Program-made: the position numbers and the translations under genes | Assembly: GCA_026421105.1 (NCBI GenBank) | Contig: JAPKDI010000100.1 | Location: 1-5,636, forward strand | Length of the DNA stretch: 5,636 bases | From: Alphaproteobacteria bacterium | GTDB lineage: Bacteria > Pseudomonadota > Alphaproteobacteria > SHVP01 | Direction: 5' to 3' | Part shown: one piece after another, positions 1-4,902 of the stretch | Layout of the letters: every line of letters starts with the position of its first letter | Numbering within the stretch: the stretch's first letter is position 1 | The notes under the pieces: generated by a model | The model's input: the letters and a program-made list of their open reading frames with translations, nothing else | The model's database searches: none | Told to the model about the DNA's origin: nothing

Positions 1-46
1 CCCGGGCGGTTCGGGAGTCAACCGAAAGCAGAAGTCACGGAAGTGC
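1..46. other. Short flank downstream of the chaperonin gene
   Basis: These bases follow the chaperonin stop on the minus strand. Only a weak CGGTT/AACCG hairpin with an eight-base loop is visible, with no T-run, so I do not call a terminator here. Nothing else can be supported. Confidence 0.3.
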
Positions 47-1723
47 CTAAACCAGCCCGAAACCGCCTGCTTCATCGGCGGTCATGTCCTTGGCCTCCGG
101 ACCGAAGGGAATATCGTCGGCACGTGTCGGACGCGGTGGCGCTGCCGGTTTGGCAACCACCACTTCGGTCGTCAGCAGCAATGCCGAGACCGATACCGCC
201 GCCTCCAGCGCCGACACAACGACCTGCGCGGCATCTACAATGCCGGCTTCCATAAGATCGCAGAGCGCGCCTGCCTGCGCATCGTAGCCGGTGACGGGAT
301 TACGCTCGTCGGCGAGCCTCGCGGCCATTATCCGCCCGTCCTGACCGGCATTCGAGACAATCCGGATTGCCGGTGACGCCAGGGCCGCGCGGAGGATGCG
401 GTTGGCCGCGCGTTCCTCGGACGTCTTGCCAGGGGGCAGTATTTTCGCCGCATGCAGATAAGCCGCGCCGCCACCCGGCAAAATACCTGCAGCCCCCGCA
501 GCGCGCACCGCGTTCACCGCATCGTCCGCGCGATCAAGCCGCTCGGAGATTTCCGCTTCACTTGCGCCCCCAACGCGCACCACGGCGACACCGCCGGTCA
601 GCTTCGCCAGACGTTCGCGCAGATTTTTTTCCTGGAACGGCGTGTTACCGGCAAGTCCCTGTTCGGCGCGGATACCAACGATGCGTTGATCAATGTCCTG
701 TGTCCTGCCCGCGCCGCCGATAATCGTCGTCGTGTCCTTGGTCAGTTTGATCCGGTCGGCGGAGCCAAGCACCGCGGGATCGATTTCTTTCAGGTCGTGG
801 CCGCGCCGATCCGACACCAGCGTCGCGCCGGTGACGGCCGCGATATCTTCGAGCATGGCGCGGCGGCGGTCGCCAAACAGCGGCCCCTTGCCGGCAACGA
901 CCCGCAGGTTATTCCGTATCTTGTTGGTGACTAGGGTCTGTAATGCTTCGCCGGTCACACCTTCGGCAACGATCAGCAAAGGCCGGTTCGCGCGGACGGC
1001 AGCCTCGAGCGGGCGCAGCAACGGCGTGTGATTTTCCAGCGTGTGCTCGGTGAGCAGGATCAACGGCTTTTCGTAAACGCATTCAGCCGACACCGCGTCG
1101 GTCATGAAATAGGGCGAGACGTAACCGCCGTTCCACTGCAACCCGTTCAGCCGCTCCCAGGTCGTGTCGAACGCCTGCCCGCCTTCGACCGAAACGACGC
1201 CGTCGGCGCCGACGGTATCGAACGCCTCCCCGATGATCGCGCCCAATGCTTCTTCGCCATTGGCGGAGATCGTCGCGATCCGCTGGAAATCGGACCGGCC
1301 CCGCACAGGCCGCGCTTGCTGCTTCAGGTCGCGGACAACCGCGGCACTGCTCCGCTCCAGCGCCAGGCGCAACTGCATCGGATCAATGCCGGCGGTGACA
1401 GCTTTCATCCCCTCGGCGGCAATTGTCCGGGCAAGAACAATTGTGGTGGTCGTGCCGTCGCCGATATCTTCCGCGACCCGCTGCGCCGCCCGGCGCACCA
1501 GACGCAGCCCAAGCTGTTCGAACCGCCCGGCTTCTTCCAGCGCATCGGCAACCGTCACGCCATCCTTGGTAATCCGCGGCGGACCCTGCCCATCTTCGGC
1601 CTCGATCGCCACGGTACGGCCCCGCGGACCCAGCGTGACGGAGACGGCATCGGCCAGTCGGTCGACGCCGCGCATCATCCCGAGCCGGGCGTCGAGAGCA
1701 AATTTTATAGAGACAATCGTCAT
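47..1723 (-). CDS. groEL: Divergent GroEL-type 60 kDa chaperonin (orphan paralog)
   Basis: This is a group I chaperonin of 558 residues, expected to form the cytosolic ATP-driven folding cage. Family marks run the whole length: LGPRGR at 31-36, ITKDGVTVA at 51-59, the ATP-site GDGTTT at 88-93 (Asp89 matches E. coli Asp87), the apical YVSPYF at 201-206, GEALQTLV at 258-265, FGDRRRAML at 283-291, KDTTTIIGG at 329-337, and Asp401 in the position of catalytic Asp398. The usual Gly-Gly-Met tail is absent; the end is Pro-rich and acidic and closes in GGFGLV. By hand alignment the inter-ring Arg452 position is Ile453. I chose ATG 1723 because the protein then starts like GroEL; a TTG at 1741 would add six residues. 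Neither start has a clear Shine-Dalgarno sequence. No groES is adjacent and no CIRCE element is seen upstream, so it is probably a specialised second copy rather than the housekeeping one. Stop is TAG at 47-49. Confidence 0.95.
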   Translation of the reverse strand: MTIVSIKFALDARLGMMRGVDRLADAVSVTLGPRGRTVAIEAEDGQGPPRITKDGVTVADALEEAGRFEQLGLRLVRRAAQRVAEDIGDGTTTTIVLARTIAAEGMKAVTAGIDPMQLRLALERSSAAVVRDLKQQARPVRGRSDFQRIATISANGEEALGAIIGEAFDTVGADGVVSVEGGQAFDTTWERLNGLQWNGGYVSPYFMTDAVSAECVYEKPLILLTEHTLENHTPLLRPLEAAVRANRPLLIVAEGVTGEALQTLVTNKIRNNLRVVAGKGPLFGDRRRAMLEDIAAVTGATLVSDRRGHDLKEIDPAVLGSADRIKLTKDTTTIIGGAGRTQDIDQRIVGIRAEQGLAGNTPFQEKNLRERLAKLTGGVAVVRVGGASEAEISERLDRADDAVNAVRAAGAAGILPGGGAAYLHAAKILPPGKTSEERAANRILRAALASPAIRIVSNAGQDGRIMAARLADERNPVTGYDAQAGALCDLMEAGIVDAAQVVVSALEAAVSVSALLLTTEVVVAKPAAPPRPTRADDIPFGPEAKDMTADEAGGFGLV

Positions 1724-1763
1724 GGCGCGGGTGTAGCGCAATCGGACACGGCTGTGAAATAAA

Positions 1764-1794
1764 ACGGGCCGGCCCCGGTTCAGATCCGGCCCGT
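1764..1794 (-). terminator. Rho-independent terminator downstream of the chemoreceptor gene
   Basis: On the minus strand a perfect 9-bp GC-rich stem (ACGGGCCGG, bases 1794-1786, pairing with CCGGCCCGT, bases 1772-1764) encloses a 13-base loop and is followed at once by a T-rich tract (TTTATTT, bases 1763-1757). It lies 56 bases past the chemoreceptor stop at 1850. It should end transcription coming from the peroxidase and chemoreceptor side, leaving the chaperonin gene on its own promoter. It also shows that 1850 was the natural 3' end of the chemoreceptor gene. Confidence 0.8.
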
Positions 1795-1849
1795 GCCGAT
1801 CATAGAGGTCAAGTTGGCCCTCTGGTCGCGCTCGACGCTTGAGAGCATT

Positions 1850-2881
1850 TTAAGCCGCGCGCACCTTGTCGAGGAACTCATCCACCGCCGACCGCAGAAC
1901 TTTCGCCTGTGTCGATAATTCGTGGGACGCGCCCAGCACATGTGACGCAGCCTCACCGGTTTCTGTCGCAGCTTCAGATACGTCGACGATATTGGAAGAC
2001 CCCGTATCCCTGCCCGTAGCGGTATTTGCGACATTGCCCGAAATTTCACGGGTTGCGGCCCCCTGCTCTTCGACGGCCTGGGAGATTGACGTCGCGATAT
2101 CGTTGACCTTGAGGATCGTAGAACCAATGCCGTCAATCGCCGTAACTGCCTCCGCAGTCGCACTCTGGATCTGCGTAATCTGAGCGCCGATTTCATCGGT
2201 CGCGCGCGCTGTCTGATCGGCCAGCGATTTCACCTCGATGGCGACCACCGCGAACCCCTTGCCGGCTTCGCCTGCCCGGGCCACTTCCATAGTCGCATTC
2301 AAGGCAAGCAAATTCGTCTGGCTCGCGATGTCGTTGATCAGGCCGATCACTTCGCCGATCGTTCCGGCGGCGACTTCAAGACCCTGAACCTTTTCGTTGG
2401 CCGAGCCCGCCTCACCCACGGCTTCCTTGGCGATACGCGCGCTCTCATCTGTCTGACGGGCGATTTTTTCAACTGATGTCGACATTTCAGTCGTCGCGGT
2501 CGACACAATGCGGACATTGTTAGTTGCTTCTTCAGAGGCGGTCGCAACGGCAATCGCCTTTTCGGACGCGCGCTCAGCGCTGGCCGTCATCGCCTCGGCA
2601 GAGGACTGCATTTGCGTGGACGCGGTCGCAACTTTCTCGATAACGGCGCCGACGCCTGTCTCGAAGGTATCTGCAAGCTCTTGAAGTTCCTCTTTACGGC
2701 GCTGGCTGGCTTCTTCGTCGGCTCTGGCGCGTTCAACCTCGGCCTGTTCCTTTGCATTTCGCCTGTCTTCGTCGCGCTTCCGCTCCTGCAGCCGGTTCTT
2801 TGCTTCCGCCTCGGCATTCTCTTCCTGAAGTCGTTCGTTCTCGACCATGTTCATTTTGAATACGTTGACCGAGCGCGCCAT
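1850..2881 (-). CDS. Open C-terminal part of the chemoreceptor (signalling domain)
   Basis: This is the 343-codon open frame left after the second amber codon. Residues 1-9 are the end of HAMP. About 12-75 form a very charged Glu/Arg/Ala coiled coil, and 76-343 are the methyl-accepting domain with its hairpin tip near 184-221 ([13 protein letters not shown], then [12 protein letters not shown]). The C-terminal end resembles alphaproteobacterial receptors and carries no CheR-binding pentapeptide. If translated alone it would be a soluble, sensor-less signalling fragment. ATG 2881 lies inside HAMP and has no Shine-Dalgarno sequence, so translation is doubtful. Several near-invariant tip residues are changed (Met198, Val200, Ile215), as expected for relaxed selection. 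Stop is TAA, followed by a terminator. Family assignment is firm; status as a working gene is not. Confidence 0.6.
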   Translation of the reverse strand: MARSVNVFKMNMVENERLQEENAEAEAKNRLQERKRDEDRRNAKEQAEVERARADEEASQRRKEELQELADTFETGVGAVIEKVATASTQMQSSAEAMTASAERASEKAIAVATASEEATNNVRIVSTATTEMSTSVEKIARQTDESARIAKEAVGEAGSANEKVQGLEVAAGTIGEVIGLINDIASQTNLLALNATMEVARAGEAGKGFAVVAIEVKSLADQTARATDEIGAQITQIQSATAEAVTAIDGIGSTILKVNDIATSISQAVEEQGAATREISGNVANTATGRDTGSSNIVDVSEAATETGEAASHVLGASHELSTQAKVLRSAVDEFLDKVRAA

Positions 2882-2926
2882 ATCACCAATCTCATCGCAC
2901 CTAGTCGTGCCTGGAATCTAGACTTC

Positions 2927-3229
2927 CTAATTGCCGTCCACCAACTCGTTCATCTTGCTACGAATACTATGAAGCGGACGCGTGATGACGAGACCAAGCA
3001 AGGTTTCGATGAGCAATCCCAGAACAACAACCACACCCGTCGTGATGAAGCTTGTCATCACCTCTTTTTCGACATCATGTGTCGCCGAAGCACTGAGAAT
3101 GTAGCCATCCTCCGCCGCGTATTCGAGCAATACCTCAAACGCTTCCCGGATAGCCGTTACGTGAACGGCAAGATTCGTCCTCAGACCTGCGACGACCACC
3201 GGATCGCCTTTTGCGGCCTCGATTGCCAT
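2927..3229 (-). CDS. Upstream chemoreceptor fragment: sensor end, membrane helix, start of HAMP
   Basis: This 100-codon frame starts at the first in-frame ATG and ends at the first of the two amber codons. Residues 1-58 look like the last helices of a periplasmic sensor (alternating charged and aliphatic residues, with EYAAEDGYILSA in the middle). Residues 61-82 are a hydrophobic membrane helix (FITTGVVVVLGLLIETLLGL), and 83-100 begin the HAMP domain (TRPLHSIRSKMNELVDGN). The same frame continues upstream without a stop to 3295, so ATG 3229 is only a formal start and has no good ribosome binding site. It is best seen as the broken front part of the chemoreceptor that continues at 2881. It is unlikely to be an independent protein. 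Confidence 0.4.
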   Translation of the reverse strand: MAIEAAKGDPVVVAGLRTNLAVHVTAIREAFEVLLEYAAEDGYILSASATHDVEKEVMTSFITTGVVVVLGLLIETLLGLVITRPLHSIRSKMNELVDGN

Positions 3230-3295
3230 GATCCCATCAACGCGGGAAAGGTGCTTTGACGGTATGTCCTCGTTCCCCGCCGAATGAACGAAGAA

Positions 3296-3946
3296 CTATC
3301 CTTCCGCCGGATCAGGTAAGCGGTTGCGCCCGAAATAGTATTCGTTCGGCTGCATGCCGAGACCATGGGTCATCCGGTTCGTGTAGTTGAAATACGCGAT
3401 GACATCGTTGACGTCGAAGATCTCTTCCGCCGACAAACCTGCATTTTTCAGGGCCTGACGGTCGGCTTCTCCGGTTTCACCCGGCGCCGAGGTCATTTTC
3501 CATGCATGGTCGAGCATCGACCGCTGACGTGGCGTGAGATTGGCTTCCCGGTAGTTGACCATCAGAATATCACCAAGCACCGGATCACCCGAAAATTCGC
3601 GAACCGCCTGGCTATGCGACGTGATGCAGTAGACGCACCGGTTCACGCAGGAAACCACGACGGCGATCATTTCACGTTCGAGCCGGCTTAACCCGCTTTC
3701 GTCTGACAGCATCATTTCATTGTACTTGGCGATGAACGTGCGCAGCTTCGCGGGACGTAACGAAAATACCTTCACGACGTTCGGGATATGGCCAAGCTTC
3801 TCTTCACAGATTGCCATGTATTTTTTGATGTCATCATCGAGCATATCGGGATCGGGGATGGGCAGTGCGCCAATCTCCGTTAACTGCTCCGGGGTTTCGC
3901 CCGTGCGTGCCTTCGCGCTTTCGCCCGTGTGATCATTCGCGCCCAT
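3296..3946 (-). CDS. AhpD-like peroxidase-related enzyme (carboxymuconolactone decarboxylase fold)
   Basis: A 216-residue cytosolic protein of the AhpD / carboxymuconolactone decarboxylase superfamily, closest in style to the 'uncharacterized peroxidase-related enzyme' group. The active-site signature is complete: Glu92, Cys104 and Cys107 (CVYC) and His111, with the spacing of the AhpD proton-relay site (Glu118, Cys130, Cys133, His137 in the mycobacterial protein). The AhpD residue His132 is replaced by Tyr106. The C-terminal half shows the family's AxKxT-like stretch (149-152), NAGLSAEEI (168-176) and YFNYTNRMTHGLG (185-197). The redox-active cysteine pair suggests peroxide or alkyl-hydroperoxide reduction; the true substrate is unknown. 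ATG 3946 is supported by GGAG nine bases upstream. The first 30 residues are a hydrophilic, probably loose extension. The TAG stop abuts the chemoreceptor remnant in the same frame with no terminator between them. Confidence 0.93.
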   Translation of the reverse strand: MGANDHTGESAKARTGETPEQLTEIGALPIPDPDMLDDDIKKYMAICEEKLGHIPNVVKVFSLRPAKLRTFIAKYNEMMLSDESGLSRLEREMIAVVVSCVNRCVYCITSHSQAVREFSGDPVLGDILMVNYREANLTPRQRSMLDHAWKMTSAPGETGEADRQALKNAGLSAEEIFDVNDVIAYFNYTNRMTHGLGMQPNEYYFGRNRLPDPAEG

Positions 3947-3955
3947 AACGGTTTT

Positions 3956-3959
3956 CTCC
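3956..3959 (-). promoter_or_regulatory. Ribosome binding site of the peroxidase-related gene
   Basis: GGAG on the minus strand, nine bases before ATG 3946. It fixes the start of the 216-residue protein. Confidence 0.7.
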
Positions 3960-3985
3960 GGTCAGATAAGTGGTCCGTTCCCCGT

Positions 3986-4015
3986 ACTATAAGTGGCCAG
4001 CTCGCGGGACACCAA
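3986..4015 (-). promoter_or_regulatory. Candidate sigma-70 type promoter of the peroxidase-related gene
   Basis: On the minus strand, TTGGTG (4015-4010) and TATAGT (3991-3986) are separated by 18 bases, matching four of six and five of six consensus positions. Transcription would start near 3979, giving a leader of about 30 bases that contains the GGAG site. This is a pattern match by eye; no regulator site is certain beside it. Confidence 0.4.
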
Positions 4016-4054
4016 TTATCGAAAGTTGCATAGGAACGCGCTGCAAACTATTTT

Positions 4055-4083
4055 GAATTGCATTGGCAATACAATTGCAATTC
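4055..4083. repeat. AT-rich inverted repeat, possible operator
   Basis: GAATTGCA (4055-4062) pairs perfectly with TGCAATTC (4076-4083). The pairing continues inward as TTG/CAA with one bulged T, leaving a six-base centre GCAATA. It sits 40 bases upstream of the candidate -35 of the peroxidase-related gene, where an activator could bind. Lack of a T-run argues against a terminator. The regulator is unknown. Confidence 0.45.
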
Positions 4084-4281
4084 TGCTCGGTAAGTTTCGA
4101 CCTAACCGCGAGTTCACAGTTTACTCAGACCATCCTGTTTCCCGACACCCCAGGTGCTCCGTGGCATCACCATTACCAACATGTTCCGGCGGCGCGCTCA
4201 TAAAAGAGCTGCGCTGTTCACAGAAAAAGAACGAACCGACAGCCCGGTCGGCAGTCATCTCAATAACCGCGCAGGAAGCAC

Positions 4282-4297
4282 GCCCGCATGCCCGCAT
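4282..4297 (+). repeat. 8-bp tandem duplication overlapping the receiver start codon
   Basis: GCCCGCAT occurs twice back to back (4282-4289 and 4290-4297). The second copy contributes the AT of start codon ATG 4296-4298. With one copy removed, AGGA at 4273-4276 would lie 11 bases from the start instead of 19, so the duplication probably weakened translation initiation. Confidence 0.7.
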
Positions 4298-4680
4298 GCC
4301 ACTGAAAGCACTTGTTGTTGAGGATAATGTCGAGGATTTCGACCTGATCGATATATGGCTCTAAGAGAGCCCTCGGCGATCGGATGCCGCTGGATCACGC
4401 GTCAAGCGTTGAAGCCACCGCTGACCTAATAGGCAGGAACACCTACGCCGTCATTATCCACGACCTGTTTTGCCACCATGGGGCCCGGAGTCAATTACCG
4501 CCGCCTACAAAAATTCGCCCGAGACGCCCATCGTCGCTATGTCGGGCGGGTCTTCCCCCCGAACTACACAGCACCGCGATCGCAAACGGCGCCACATTGT
4601 TTTGCGCCAAGTCGGACCTGCGGGGCGACAACCTTGTCTCCATCCTGGCACAGCTGGTGCCCGGCATCAAAAGCCCCTAG
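4296..4680 (+). pseudogene. CheY-like single-domain response regulator with three frameshifts
   Basis: Correcting three one-base shifts restores a 127-residue receiver domain, the size of a stand-alone response regulator that accepts phosphate from a histidine kinase. Frame 1 runs from ATG 4296 (MPLKALVVEDN) to a TAA at 4362-4364. An extra base near 4359-4362 moves the reading to a frame holding DHASSVEATADLI and VIIHDLF. A missing base at the TTTT run (4468-4471) moves it to PPWGPESITAAY and PIVAMSGG. An extra base in the CCCCCC run (4555-4560) restores HSTAIANGATLFCAKSD up to TAG 4678-4680. On the corrected protein the acidic pair is Glu9/Asp10, the phosphoacceptor Asp56, the switch Ser83 and the conserved Lys105, all correctly spaced. 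Two of the three shifts lie in homopolymers, so sequencing error is a real alternative to decay. No output domain or partner kinase is in the window. Confidence 0.85.
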
Positions 4681-4759
4681 CGGCAACCAGAATTTATTAA
4701 GTTTGAACCCCGGACACTTCCCACCAGGGGACAGACTCCGTGGCCACCAGGGTATGGTA

Positions 4760-4873
4760 TCAGTGGTGCGTCGAGGTTGCGACCCGATTGGATGCCGGAG
4801 CACCGGTGGCTGGCATGCCATTCCGGGCATTGACGATCTCCGCAATTTCCGCTTCTGACAGAACTTTCGACAT
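4760..4873 (-). CDS. Short unrecognised ORF with a strong ribosome binding site
   Basis: A 37-codon ORF starting [19 protein letters not shown] and ending in TGA. Its first 17 residues look like a genuine helical protein start, while the rest ([17 protein letters not shown]) is low in character. GGAGGG at 4887-4882 lies eight bases from the ATG, the best Shine-Dalgarno sequence in the window. The LSxxEI pattern loosely recalls the N-terminus of FliM-like proteins, but this is too short to claim. It may be the preserved front of a larger gene whose body was lost or frameshifted, or a small hypothetical protein. Its upstream side is cut by the dehydratase fragment, so its original promoter is gone. 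Confidence 0.3.
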   Translation of the reverse strand: MSKVLSEAEIAEIVNARNGMPATGAPASNRVATSTHH

Positions 4874-4881
4874 GCCGATTT

Positions 4882-4887
4882 CCCTCC
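4882..4887 (-). promoter_or_regulatory. Shine-Dalgarno sequence of the short ORF
   Basis: GGAGGG on the minus strand with an eight-base spacer to ATG 4873. It is near-ideal in sequence and distance and is the main reason to take the short ORF seriously. Confidence 0.45.
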
Positions 4888-4902
4888 AGGCGGAGAGCAT
4901 CC

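Larger units (their letters stand above)
1850..3295 (-). pseudogene. Methyl-accepting chemotaxis protein, 5'-truncated with two amber codons
   Basis: Read in one frame from 3295 to 1850, this spells a transmembrane chemoreceptor: the second part of a periplasmic sensor region, a membrane helix (about 2984-3049), a HAMP linker, a charged coiled coil and the methyl-accepting signalling domain. Such proteins sense ligands and control the CheA kinase. Two TAG codons at 2929-2927 and 2920-2918 interrupt HAMP within the pattern GN*EV*IPG, where related receptors usually read Gly-Asp-Leu-x-Val-x-Ile-Pro-Gly. The frame resumes perfectly after them as [10 protein letters not shown]. The first membrane helix and the start of the sensor are missing, because the frame runs straight back into the TAG stop of the peroxidase gene (3298-3296). 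No ribosome binding site is convincing at internal ATGs 3229 or 2881. The most likely reading is a pseudogene; sequencing error at the TAG codons cannot be excluded. Confidence 0.85.
3947..4295. other. Non-coding spacer between divergently oriented genes
   Basis: About 350 bases separate the peroxidase-related gene (minus) from the receiver remnant (plus). No frame here gives a credible protein; the long plus-strand frame from 3993 only reaches coding sequence at 4296. The spacer holds the peroxidase promoter candidate, an AT-rich inverted repeat at 4055-4083, a small hairpin CCGAC-N6-GTCGG at 4236-4251, and an AGGA (4273-4276) that may be the old ribosome binding site of the receiver. The part around 4040-4085 is clearly more AT-rich than the flanking genes, as expected for a control region. 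Confidence 0.6.
4681..4902. other. Junction region without a recognisable gene
   Basis: This stretch lies between the receiver stop and the point where dehydratase homology begins. I see no protein family in any frame, no tRNA and no clear terminator. It contains a 9-base direct repeat CCACCAGGG (4721-4729 and 4744-4752), an 8-base palindrome CACCGGTG (4801-4808), and the start of a minus-strand ORF with a strong ribosome binding site (4873-4887). It probably contains a recombination breakpoint close to 4888-4903. Confidence 0.5.

Noticed and set aside
1028..1762. Long plus-strand frames opposite the chaperonin, up to 244 codons
   Set aside because: They are antisense shadows of a strongly supported chaperonin gene in GC-rich DNA, with Arg/Pro-rich products lacking any domain.
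1724..1849. CIRCE or heat-shock sigma promoter in front of the chaperonin
   Set aside because: No TTAGCACTC-N9-GAGTGCTAA pattern and no CTTGAA / CCCCAT pair can be found.
1780..2196. 138-codon minus-strand frame overlapping the chemoreceptor
   Set aside because: It lies in another frame of the signalling domain, is Arg/Ser-rich and runs across the terminator.
2918..2929. Pyrrolysine or other planned recoding at the two TAG codons
   Set aside because: The sites normally hold Leu and an acidic residue, no recoding element is visible, and TAG is used as an ordinary stop in neighbouring genes.
4030..4051. OxyR-like site (ATAG...CTAT) upstream of the peroxidase-related gene
   Set aside because: Only the outer ATAG and CTAT fit, with a 14-base gap; the inner repeats of the OxyR pattern are missing.
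3993..4364. 123-codon plus-strand frame as one gene
   Set aside because: Only its last 22 codons, from ATG 4296, are coding-like (receiver start). The upstream part covers the promoter region and looks random.
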